Positions 44,178 through 55,350 of a DNA stretch of 64,000 bases are shown piece after piece. Made by a program: the position numbers and the translations under genes. Positions within the stretch are counted from its first letter, which is position 1; the number at the start of each line of letters is the position of its first letter. The notes beneath the pieces were generated by a model. It was not told the DNA's origin, made no database searches, and saw nothing but the letters and a program-made list of their open reading frames with translations. The DNA is from Takifugu bimaculatus. Taxonomy: Eukaryota > Chordata > Actinopteri > Tetraodontiformes > Tetraodontidae. The stretch spans positions 14,841,637 to 14,905,636 of the forward strand of contig CP034993.1 in assembly GCA_004026145.2 (NCBI GenBank), written 5' to 3'.

Positions 44178-44540
44178 TCAACAAGGGCAGCTAGGTCCTA
44201 GGAAGCTAGGAGGGGAAGCAGAAATAGGACTCACCAGTATTTCCCCAGTTACTGGTGAGTCTGGGCTTTTATAACAGGTCGCCACAAAATGACCTTGTCC
44301 ACCGCAGTAGCGGCAGAGGTTGAACTGACGCCGCCGCCTGCGCTCGTCCCCTGTGAGCGAGGTGCGGCCAAGCTGCATGGGTTCCTCCTCTCTGGAAGAC
44401 GCTGCAGGCGGAGGAGGAACTCCCGTCGAGAGGTCGCCTGCCTCCGCGAAGTGTCGCCGCGGAGCCCTCTCCCGCCGACGAGCCTGAACCCTCAATCCGT
44501 TCCAGTCGGTCCGGCGGGAGGGGTTGTGCGCTGGGTTCAT
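44178..44540 (-). pseudogene. gag remnant of the Ty3/gypsy element
   Basis: 120 codons starting MNPAHNPS. A basic Arg-rich middle is followed by EPMQLGRTSL and the zinc knuckle CRYCGGQGHFVATC. The usual long capsid portion is missing between the N-terminal region and the knuckle, indicating an internal deletion. The longer open frame upstream of 44540 is LTR sequence, not protein. Confidence 0.7.
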
Positions 44541-44557
44541 TATTGGCCAGATCGTAC

Positions 44558-44934
44558 TGTCACGGACCAGATGAGAACCCAAATGTGACACCAGAGTTTG
44601 GCTGAACACTGCTTTATTGTCAGACACAGACAACAGACAGGATTCACCGGGGAGCGAGCAGAACAGAATAGTCGGGGACGGGCAAGGTCGAGATCGGGCA
44701 GAAGGCAGACAGAGTTTACAGGGGAGCAGGCTAAACAGAATGGTCAGGAACAGGCAAGGTCGGAACCGGAGGCAGGCAGGCAAACAGGAAAACCCTGGAA
44801 AGTCATCGGAACACGAATAACGATCTGGCAGGGAGCAGGTGTGCCTCCGGGGACTAAAAAGGGGGCTAATTAGTGTCCTGATGCACAACAGGTGCGCGGG
44901 GCGAAGCGACTCACGGGCACGATTGCCCGCAACA
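44558..44934 (-). repeat. Solo-side LTR of the Ty3/gypsy remnant
   Basis: TG...CA boundaries. The LTR holds an internal imperfect tandem duplication: 44650-44715 and 44722-44790 share ggggagc, cagaat(a/g)gtc and ggcaaggtcg. No second copy was seen in the window. Confidence 0.65.
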
Positions 44935-46436
44935 GTGTTTTCAGGGTGCTCTAACAGGCATCCTGTGGTCTACATGTTGACAGGTTCTTGGGCGAGAACC
45001 CCAGATCGCATTCAAATTTACATCTTTGGCGTCAAAATCTGCTTGATGTGGAAACTTTTCCTGAAGAGCAAAAGAAGATTGGAAAGATGATGCTACCTTC
45101 CTCTCAGTCCAGCGTTTCACTCATTATTCCCTTTTTATATCAGGTGTCACAGATTCCGACCCTTTTGATAAGTGTGAAAGGGCCTCCCTTTTCATTTGAT
45201 ACGGCGACATGGCAACTGCACTTAATGCAGCAGACGTGAAATCGTGTGTGTTCAATTTATCATGTCACACTGCTGGATTAGCGCTATTTCTGTGGAAAAG
45301 GTCAGAGCAGTCCTGGGCTACAGGGAATGGTCGCAATTAAGATTTCATTTACATTTAAGACAGCATCTCTGTAAAATAATTTCAAATAGGATGACATCAT
45401 TATGGGCTCCACAGTGTTTGTCTTTGGGGAGGAGTTTTAGTTTTACTCTAACCTGAGCGAAGAAACATGTGAAAAGCATAATGCAGCAGAAGAGAATAAC
45501 ACGTGCATTCAAATTTCTCCAGACCTGTCAAAAAGGTGATAAATTGCAAGAGAGCAAGTAAACATGAAAACATCATCATGCTGGCTGTGGAGCTATATAA
45601 GTCTATAATTAGGTCCGTTGAATGCACTCAAAATGGCTTCCATCACCGAGCTTCTACTTCATCATGTCACCGATACATAAGGCTCGGAGACACGTCCATG
45701 TGAAAAATGATGACAACACGTACACGTCCGGCAATTACCACAGCTCGACTTTACGCAATAGGTGTAGATGTTTGCAGCAGAAGTGATTTACTCGACAGAG
45801 TGCATCATTTTTTAATGTATGGAAAGTTGGCGCATCTTTTAATGGCAAAATATCTCACCTAACTTATCCTTTAAGTGGCTGTTCATCAAATCTTATCAGC
45901 TTTTTTCCCTTTGTAAATATCAACATGAGAGAAGTAAACATAACGTCCCCGACAAATCATGGACGCCATTTGTGCCGACGTTTCTCACTGCAATGACCAC
46001 GTATTTAATTTGGAAATGCCAAAAGCACCTTTCTACTCTGGGATTTATGTACATGGATTTTAGTGCTAATGTACAAGGGAGCAGAAAAACGATCCTCGAA
46101 GAAGAACTACCTTTAACGAAGGTAGACTTCTGATTTAGTTTGACATTAATGTTACTATTTACAAAGTGAGCTTGAGCAAATTAGATATTACTGAGGATCA
46201 TTTCTCCTTTTTCCTCTTTCAGCTTTTAATGTTTGATTAGTTTGAATCCTGAAGGTGTACCAATGGGGAAAATACTGCAGAGGTCAGAAAACAAAGGCCT
46301 TCTTTTGAGAAGAACCAGTCTTCACATTTGCGTTGGTGTGATGCATTTAGACGTGTCGGAGTGTTACAGGTTTAGATATAAATTGATAGATTTGAAAGGG
46401 AGTTTGTGAGGCAATAAAGTGGATTACAATTTGTTC
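44935..46436. other. Intergenic, no gene recognised
   Basis: AT-rich with short frames only. Confidence 0.5.
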
Positions 46437-46830
46437 AGCAAAGTTTCCATAACCGAGGACCGGACCGACAAGGTCCCCGCCTTGGTCCGCCACCCAATCC
46501 ACAATGCACCGGACCCTTCATGCTCCTCCTGCGGGTGTTGGGTCCACTGGAGACAGGAGTAACCTCGGAGCTGGTTCGGGCTGGGCCCGGCCAGGCCCCA
46601 TGGACGTAGGCCCCACCACCAGGCACTCGCCATCAAGCCCCAGCACCAGGCCTGGCTCCAGGGTGGGGCCCCTGTAACCCTCCAGGCCGGGTACGCAGCT
46701 TCCCTATTTGGTGTACCATGTTGGGTCTTATGAACCATTCTTTGTCTGACCCTTCACCTAGGACCAAACTGCCTTGGGAGACCCTACCAGGGGCAAACTG
46801 CCCTGGACAGCATAGCTCCCCAGCTCATTA
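46437..46830 (-). mobile_element. LINE 5'-region remnant (RTE/Expander-like), truncated
   Basis: GC-rich block in AT-rich flank. On the minus strand it reads through aagggtcagacaaag, ccctggagccaggcctggt, atggggcctggccgggccc and ggcggaccaaggcgggg, a sequence I associate with the 5' part of a common teleost LINE just before its endonuclease-coding region. It stops near 46437, so no endonuclease or reverse transcriptase is present. The clade name is from memory and uncertain. Confidence 0.5.
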
Positions 46831-47256
46831 GGGTACGCAAGCATGTGTGCGTTAGCATGTGTGATCATAGCGAGACAGCATGCTTCTGCATGCCTCCGTG
46901 TCTTTTTTTCCTGGGCTGCATTTCCCAGCATGAATATTGTAAAGCCCCCTCTGGCTGTGCTGGTGAATGTTTGCGCCTTCGTCGGGCCTGGTGTAGACAT
47001 TCACTGATCCCCTCTTGAACTCCATTTCTTGTATTTTCCCTTCCATTGTGTGTATACAATGGCACCTTTGGGTAGTCATCAAGTACAACAGCCACAACAG
47101 ACCACACATGACAGTTTCATTATATTTTGCCTACAGCTCCAGAAAACAGCCAACACTCTTGTATTAGAACATTACTGAGACTGTTACTGTTTACTTCCAT
47201 TTATGCCTGCAGGTGTCCGGTCTAATCATAATGTAAACAACTGTAAACAATTCTAT
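46831..47256. other. Intergenic, no gene recognised
   Basis: Nothing identified; may include a diverged extension of the adjacent LINE fragment. Confidence 0.4.
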
Positions 47257-47428
<172 letters not shown>

Positions 47429-48539
47429 TATGGATTAATCCATTTGTCTTTTTTAAGGATGATGTTCAATGTTTCCCTGTTTAGATAAAGTTGAACTGGT
47501 TGGAGCTGAAGTGTGTGTTGTTCCCTTCGTGCCACTGTGGAGTCTTTTCACTGAAAACTGTGAAAATGCAAATGGCAGAAACTCAGGTGAGCCGTGCTGG
47601 GGGGTGAAAGTGGCACCGCAGAGCTACAATTGAGTTACAAGCAGTACTCCGGCTACAGTTCTCTGATGTAATTACCAAAGATGGGAAAAAAAAATCTGAA
47701 ATTGCATCAAGTCAACCTTAATTTGCCTGGCAGATGTCAGACAAGAAGCGGGTGATAATGCAAGTCAAGCGGAGCTGTAACAAGTTTATTGTATTGATTC
47801 ACGTTAGATGCGCTTCACCATCACATAAGCTCAACATTTTGGTTTTTGCATGGTCACATTTTACACGGCTGGATTTCCAGCTTTTTGACTTTTCCATACT
47901 AGCCGCACACACCTATTTGCTTCTTGGCTCGTGTAGCTTCAGCTTGCAAACAACTACATGTGTGGTTCCCTTTTAGATTTTAGCACTATTTGGGTGGAGG
48001 CAGTAATGGTGTGGCTGCAAGAAATCATACAATGGGGATATATTGGGGCACCGGTGGGGGGAATAAATGGATAATGACAGCAAGTGGGAAGTGACTCATA
48101 TAGATGTGAAAATCAAAATGCAGAAGGATAAAGGCAAGACATGTTTGTGTGTGTGTGCATGTGTGAGAGAGAGAGAGAGAGTGGGGTGGGGGGAAGCCAC
48201 CTTCTCAGCACTCATGATGTTTTTTTCTCAGACTTAATTTTAGTCATCTTGTAATTTCAAACCTTTTTTACAGGAATTGGTGTAGTGCTGATTCATCCTT
48301 AGCAGGACGGCAGTGTCTTATTTACATCATGGTGTGATGGTGCCGAATTGGCCAAAGAAGAGCATTTTGGCTGTTCCTCATAACTTGGTGGTACATTTAA
48401 TTGCAGCACTTAAGTGCTTTCCCTTTTCAGCACTTTAGAAGTTGTGCTGGGGTTGATTTTCAGCTAAAAATTCTCCAACCGATTTAAATTTACATTGAGC
48501 GGAGTCTTACAACAGAGTTATCTCACAGGACATCCCAGT
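47429..48539. other. Intergenic, no gene recognised
   Basis: Contains a short GT/GA microsatellite at 48149-48181. Otherwise nothing recognised. Confidence 0.5.
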
Positions 48540-50010
48540 GGACATGGCGAGCAGCCCTGGCTCCCAGTGGGCTATCTTCCAGGCAGGTAAGGCAGTATTG
48601 GGAGAGGGAGCAGAAATCAACTGAAGAAGTCATGCTGCATCTGGTGGTCCACATCCGTATCCTCAGGGTGGAGGAGCATAATGTGAGGTGCATGCTGCAG
48701 TTGATTGACTCAAGAAAGGTGGCAGGACCTGATGGAGACTTTACTGGAATCTTCACTCCCATTCTGAGCTCACCATTACATTTTGCCCATGTCTTCTGCC
48801 GTAGATCTCCACGCTGTCCCACATGGAGCAACAGATGAGCTGTGCGCAGATTCTTTTTATAGATGTTTGCTTTTAACCCCATCCTCCCTGACAAACTAGT
48901 GTCCAAACCAGGGGTGGGCAAACATTTTGATTTGTGGGCCACAATGGGTTCTAACATTTGACAAAGGGGCCGGACCAGGAGCAGATGGATGGATGGAGTG
49001 CTTTGGTAACCTCACCTCATTGGAGAAAAAATACACATCTTGGGATATGGAGAAAACATGTGCTTTAATTTCAAATGAAAATGAAGAGAAGCATTACAAC
49101 AAAATATCTGACTTTGGAATGAGTCTTGAATAAAATGTGCCTTTTTAAAAAAAATTAATAACCATTTCTATTTTAAAGCACTGAAAGTTCTGTTATCCTT
49201 CAGGATATCACCATCACTCTCCTCCTGACTGTCTTTTTTCTAGAGGGAAAACACCAGAATTGCAGTGAAAATTTAACATTAACAAGGTTTATTCATTTAA
49301 TTTTTCAAGTTTGGCGGGCCGGATTAAAACGTTTAACAGGCCGCGTGTGGCCCCCGGGCCTTAGTTTGCCCATGCCTGGTCCAAACCGACAAATTTGGGA
49401 CATTCTCAGTCCAGCCAGAGGGTGAGAGAGAGCTCCTGCATCTCCATGTCCCCCAGCCTCAGCTCTGGGACTCCACAGGGTTGTGTTCTGAGTCCTCTGC
49501 CCTTTAGGCCTCACACCCATGCCTGAAGCCCCATGTAGACAGAAAAGCATGTTTTTTACCCCAGCTAAGAATAAAAAGCTCATCATGGAGCTTAAGAAGG
49601 AGAAAAATGACAAGCTGCCAGTATTCATATAGGAGGGCACTGTGATTTGAAAGTCCACAATATGAAAAATCGGACCTAGGGCTAGAACACAGTGGGGCAG
49701 TAGGCCCAGCAGAGACTTAACTTGTAGAGGGCTCTCGGTAGGAGCAACATCACAGAGAAACCGCCGGTGTCCTTCTATCACCACTCACTGAGAGCATATT
49801 GACCTGATGTGTGTTTGGTTCTCCAGCTTCAAAGTTGAGCAGAGGAAAGCGCTCCAGGGGTTCCAAAGGTTGCCCAGAAAATGCCTGGCTGCCCTCACCC
49901 ATCCGGCACCATGGTGGTCCAACGGATGCTCAGGCAGCAGATGCAGGTGCATCAATACCAAACACAGTTTCAAACTATTCTACCCCACAGCCATCAATGC
50001 ATTGAAAGTG
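48540..50010 (+). mobile_element. L2/Rex1-like LINE reverse-transcriptase remnant (interrupted)
   Basis: + strand fragments in several frames follow the order of an L2/Rex1-type ORF2: LIDSRKVAGPDG (48702-48737), then, beyond the inserted hAT element, SSGTPQGCVLSPLPF (near 49460-49505), AKNKKLIMELKKEK, LMCVWFSSFKVEQRKALQGF (near 49806-49865) and SFKLFYPTAINALK at the 3' end (near 49968-50009). Many stops and frameshifts, so a dead copy. The YxDD active-site block is not recognisable. The 5' end is lost. Confidence 0.75.
48909..49378. mobile_element. hAT-type non-autonomous element, 470 bp, with perfect 8-bp target duplication
   Basis: Terminal inverted repeats CAGGGGTGGGCAAAC (left) and CAGGCATGGGCAAAC (right, read inward), 13 of 15 matching. 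Flanked by GTCCAAAC at 48901-48908 and 49379-49386. Sub-terminal ggccggaccaggagc and ggcgggccggattaaaa are typical of an abundant vertebrate hAT MITE. It is inserted in the LINE remnant and carries no transposase. Confidence 0.9.
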
Positions 50011-53000
50011 GGGGTTTGTGATGTGTATTTTAGCATACGTTCTTGTATATAGTCCTGTCATGTATATGATTCTAATGGAATATACATTTGAATGCTTTAC
50101 TGAATGTAACATTCTAAAGTTTCAAAATGAGATTTAAGTTTCTTAACTTAGGCAGCACAGAGAAAAGACAGAGCGAACAGATGAGCAACTAAGTGAAGCA
50201 GTTGTGTCAAAATAATTAGGGAGGAGAAATGGTGCTAATTTATGGTGTGACAAATCTGATGTGATATTTGCTCCTATTCCTGGAGAACCTTTGGCCAGTC
50301 CAATGAGTGACATGTTGATGTATCAAATAAAGCTGCGGCACGAAGATTCCGAGCTCATTAACACATCAGTCAAATCTAGCCAACAGCGTTTTCAAGGGGT
50401 GTAACACAGCATCTGGAGGTGATTTCTTAAAATCATTCACGTATCATCAAAAGACGTCACACTTTTAGTCTTTTGGCTGATTACGAGCTGAATCTTTCAC
50501 GCTGCTCTGGCAGACATGAACTGAAAATAGAGACATTTATGTGCAGTTTATGAACTTGTGTAACAAGCTGTGGAATTTAGGTCACTGACATTTTGCATTG
50601 TTAAACTAAATAAGAATCAAAAAAAGAGAGAATTGCTTTCAAAGTTGTCCTATTACTATTGCAGCCCCATTGTTATTGCAGAAAGATAATTTTTACAGCC
50701 TGTTCATGGTCTTTTTTCATGTGCTTTGAAGCCAATATCAGCACAATTGTGTGAACACTATACAGTAGTTATTATACATTGTAAGATTATGAAAAACAGT
50801 ATTATTTCCTTTTTTGGAGGCTTTGTTATGTATGGCTTTTTTCCACCTCCTCGTCTCCGACAAAACAATGGTGAGAGAGTTGTGTTTCTCTATTCCCCTG
50901 TTATGTGTGTGCAGCTGTGCTCCAAAGATGCCCTCGGTCTGTTTGGAAGTGTTTCTGTTTGACTGACCCAGTCTCATTATAACGAACCTATACAACATAC
51001 CGTCGCAGCAGAAACTTAGCATTTTAGGAAAACTTCCAGATAAAGGCTTCGTGTCTTTTAAAACCTCTTGGTCATGTTTTAATATTCTGTCTTCTATTAT
51101 ATTCCTCAGTAAAACACAGTTAACTCAAATACGCTGATAACAGCTACTGAGTTTTCAGGGTCCAGTTGAAGTTTGAGACTAAACCACAAAGTGAGTGTTC
51201 AAATAATCACCAATAATTTACATTATAAATGAATGAATAATGTCTTTCCAAAGACAATAGAGAGACACTTTTTAGTCTGTTGAGTGCAGTTACATGGTGC
51301 ACGAAGGTAGAAGTGACACTGCTGTCTCCTGTGGAGTGGAACTGCTGCTTTAATGAAGGTAAATAGAATGAAGAGGAAGGATTTTCTCCAAATCCTTCAT
51401 TAAAGCCTGAAGTCATGGAAAGGTTCTCACTTTGCTCTTCAGGATGTCTGTGTGCTTATTCAGGACAAAATTATGGAGCTTTGACTTAAACTTAATTAAG
51501 AATATGTGAATGATACTGTGCCCAAAGAGTATCGGGTGGAACTTTAGCCAAAAACACCAGACTGAGGATAAAACAACCAGAAGAGTTGAAGGAGAAACAT
51601 GAGTCATGGAACCGAATATGTTGACTTTCAAGCAGCGCAGTATGTGGTTTATTAACAGAGATTAATTTTAGTAGCATGGCCAGTAGCCTGGCGAGACACT
51701 GGTGGATAACAGATGGCAGTCGGAACCACACTGATATGGTTGATTATTGGTCTACCATTGAGCGTTCTAATGACCCAACACTCTTGTGCTGAACCTCTTC
51801 TTTTAACCTTCTCAAGAATCACAAGAACAATGGAGCTATGGAACAAACAAATGTAAGATAAAACCCCCAGGAGGATAGTTTCCCAGACAATCTAAGGGCG
51901 GTGATGAATAAACTGCACAGAGAGCGTTTTAATGCTACAGATGGCTGAACCCGATAACCTTCAGGTCCAGCAGGAGAACTAAGAGTTCCATTCTTTAACT
52001 CGCAAACGATAAAGCGACACCCACCATCTCCAACCCCCAGTCCTGAGCCCTTGTGTTGTGGGGAAAAATTATGATTGTTTTTTTTTTTAAATCCCCTTAA
52101 TGGGTCTGATGATTTCCAATTGGGATTATTATATTCTCTGAATGGTGTGTTTAATGTCTGCACTTAACCCAGGAAACACTCCGTACCCAGCAAAGGTCAC
52201 CTGTGGGAACAACAATATCAGAAAAATTGAATAACTGTCTTGACAATAACATTCTAGTGGGCAATTGTTTAAATTTAAAAGGCTTGCTTTGGGTTTCATT
52301 AAAAAGCCATTACAGGAGAGAGCAAAAAAAAAAAAGAACAACACTGGCATTGAGGTTAATTTCCACTGGGACTCCACAGACAATTTCTCCCCACCCAGAA
52401 ATCATTCAGTCATGTCGTAATGCCAGCTGGTAAAAGTCGATGCAGTGAAACCTCCGCTCAGTGTCAGACAAAGAAAGATTAACAATCGGGGTATTGATAA
52501 ACGATCAACCGCTCGGAATTTGGGCATTTGTGTGGTTTCACTTCACAAAGTCTCTCCACGGTCTGAGAACGGTTTATGTCACATTATATCCAAATCCCGT
52601 TTTCAGAATTGAAAGAATAAAAAGAATTCTCTCTATCCTTGTAGTGGGTATATGAAAGGCACCCTGATCTTTGTAAACTGAACACTAAAATGAGTACACG
52701 CAGCCGCGTGTGTCGTTCCTCAGAGGCACAGCGGAGATCTCTCTCCCCTTCAACCTCAATCATGTAACCTCTCCCTGAGCACCGGTGTTCACATCCCACC
52801 TCTCTCTGGGTGAACAGCCTCTTCCCACTCCCCACATTTTGCCACATTTGACCCTTGCGCAGTCACCCAGATGCACAAGGGTCTGGTATATGGTATATAA
52901 GTTGACCAAATGATGTACCGAGGAAATGCCAAGAGGAGAGGAGGTCAGGGTTGAGTGGAGGGTGAGGTTCACCCAGGAGACCAGGTTTTACATCCATTTC

Positions 53001-53379
53001 AAACCAAACATCACAATATTTCCTCAACACAACCGAGTTCTTTTGCATGCTGGGGGAAAAGGCAGAGAGAGAACAAAACAGCGTAGTGGTGACATAATTC
53101 CCCCCCCCCCACACACACCGTTTGTAACCGCTGTCTGCTGTTATCTAATTATGAGAAATTAGAATTGTATGAGAAATTCTTTCCCATTCTTCTATGTCTT
53201 TGTTCATCATTAATCTGATTTGCGTTGTTCTTTTATGTCTCTGCATGCTAACAAAATTTCAAAAAGGAAAATGGCTGCAAAGACAAACAAAAGGTAACAA
53301 ACATGGTGAGACATTGTTCAAGTCCATTCATTTATCAAATGAATGGACTTTTGGAAAAAAATACATTTCAACCAAAATA
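50011..53379. other. Intergenic, no gene recognised
   Basis: AT-rich with short frames only. C-run and CA patch at 53101-53120. Confidence 0.5.
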
Positions 53380-53654
53380 TTGCTAATAGTTCTGAAGCAA
53401 CAACTCCATATTTAGTTGAAGCCACATGCTTTGCACACCTGGACTTTGGCATATTGCGCCATTCTTCTCTGCAGATCCTCTCCGGCTACCGACACGCTCC
53501 TTCGGTACATCAGAATTCTTTCTGTAGCCCTCTCCAGATCTGAGCCTCGGTACAATCCTCTCTCAGTCTCTGAGCTCTGAAAGCAGTTCTTTGGACCTCA
53601 TGGTTTGGTTTTCACTCTGATATTGTCAGCAGTGAGACCTTAGACAGACAACTG

Positions 53655-53694
<40 letters not shown>

Positions 53695-53740
53695 ATGGGA
53701 ACATCTCAGAGATGATCAACAGAAATAAACCTTCCTTGGA
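53380..53740 (-). mobile_element. Tc1/mariner remnant with transposase N-terminus (decayed, internally deleted)
   Basis: On the minus strand an ATG at 53602 begins MRSKELL, as in teleost Tc1 transposases. The frame then shifts, and LRSGEGYRKNS resumes in another frame. The + strand order (gcacacctggactttgg, ccattcttctctgcagatcc, ccagatctgagcctcggtac, ggacctcatggtttggtttt) matches the antisense of that family with most of the transposase missing. A GT microsatellite has grown inside it. Confidence 0.65.
53657..53691. repeat. (GT)n microsatellite
   Basis: About 17 units, inside the Tc1 remnant. Confidence 0.95.
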
Positions 53741-55081
53741 GTGTTTTTGCAACTCTCTCAGAAGTTTGCAGTACTTTGATGATGTGTTTTAGTTTGAGAA
53801 CCTTATTTTGATAACTTTTATTGTTAAACTTACTTAAATGAGACAGTACGTCCTTCAGTTGTCCTTCAGAAATAATGTAATTTGATCTCTCTCTCTCAAA
53901 GCATCAGACTCCAAGTGCTGAAATATGCAAGAACAACTTCCTTATTCCCCTTTGAGCTTGACAACACATAAATCAATGAGAAGTTTAGCCACCGCCCACC
54001 ATGCAGATTCTCCCACACAAGAATCCAAGCCATCAACATCTGTAAACCGCCACAACATTGGGAGAGATTTTACCTTTAAGTCTTCTCAAGAGAAGACATG
54101 GGGGGCTTTTGGGTCCATTCTTTGTCTTTGCGCACAAACAGGAGAAAGACCTGTTTCCTTTAGATAATTTGATCATCCACTCCTGAGCATAAGCTGTCCA
54201 TTACCTGCCTTGAAATAGGGATCTCCCCAGAGACCTCAGGGCTCATTTAACTGGAGGAGAGGTGATGTTAATTATATCTTGGGCCAACCCCAAATCGCTT
54301 CCTATTAGTCCATTTGCAACATCTCCCCTAGATATGTTGGCGGCAGCCCCCGCATTGGGACCATGTTGACATTCTGTTGGAGTATGTTGTGTCTTCATTA
54401 GAGTGTCTTTATTAGAGCCTTAATTGTGTGTTCCCAAACATCAACAGCTTGTCCCAGTGTGGACCGAAATAAAGAAAGGTGGGGCTTCAGGGAATCTTCT
54501 GTCACTTCTTGTTGGCATTTCTTCACTTCTGCAGGGGCTTCTATTGAAGTGTTATACTTTATCTCACACCTTGGACACATTTTACTTCAAACTATAAAAC
54601 AAACAACAAAAACACAGCAGAACCTGTGAGCCAAATGGCTGGATAGCAAATGAGGTCATAGAATCAGGTGTTGTACAGAACCTGAGTTGTGTTCTGCCTG
54701 TCCTCCTGGGATCTGAAGCATTTTCATAATAGCACAAGCCTTCACACAGGAAAGATCCAGACTGAAAGAAAGACACCTGACTTCCATGGGTGGTTGACCT
54801 GCAGGAGGACAGAAGGTCGGATTGAAACTCATCAGTTCATCCACCGCACACATCATCTTTTTTATAAGGACAGCAGTGAATGATGGGACCTCTGGACCTC
54901 CACTGAGTTCACTTTATTCATTTATTCAGTGCACACTTTGTTGGCTCAGCATGAGTTGAAACGGGCATGCTGTGATTAACCTGAGACCAAACTTCAATAA
55001 GCCCGCCTGTGTGTCTGTGTGTTTGTGTGTATGAATGATGCTGAGTAGGGCAGAGAGAGAAATAGAGAGGAATGTGTGTAT
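53741..55081. other. Intergenic, no gene recognised
   Basis: Short frames only; nothing identified. Confidence 0.5.
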
Positions 55082-55350
55082 TCTTATTCCTGCTACATAC
55101 TAAGGACCACAATATGTATTTCACTAGATTAGAGGGGACATTTTTGGGAAGTGAGGACCTTGTCTGGTACTTGTGAGGACACTGTGTGTGTGTGTGTGTG
55201 TGTGTGAGCGAGCGACTGGAAGTTAATGTTTCTGAGTGTGTGTGTGTGTGCCTGTTCTTGTTTATACCAGAAACTAATGACCACAATATGTATTTTACTA
55301 GCTGAGAGGGGACATTTTTGGGAAGTGAGGACCTTGTTTGGTCCTCGCAA
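55082..55350 (+). repeat. Two direct copies of a fish dispersed repeat flanking GT tracts
   Basis: The copies at about 55082-55180 and 55257-55350 share gaccacaatatgtatt and gaggggacatttttggga, then gtgaggaccttgt. They lie 174 bp apart with GT tracts (55183-55205, 55237-55250) between. Confidence 0.85.

Larger units (their letters stand above)
44117..44934 (-). mobile_element. Truncated Ty3/gypsy LTR retrotransposon (5' LTR, deleted gag, protease fragment)
   Basis: Minus strand, in order: a 377-bp LTR (44934 to 44558) with TGTTGCG...GTGACA ends and an AATAAA near 44612; a short gag frame from an ATG at 44540 to a stop at 44178; then a protease fragment in another frame with the active-site motif DSGAD (44191-44117), ending in TAA. 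The gag part carries a CCHC zinc knuckle, C-x2-C-x4-H-x4-C. At 120 residues, gag lacks most of its capsid region. Reverse transcriptase, integrase and the 3' LTR are absent from the window. The copy is defective. Confidence 0.75.

Noticed and set aside
44541..44888. N-terminal extension of the minus-strand gag frame
   Set aside because: Lies within the LTR; the plausible gag start is the ATG at 44540.
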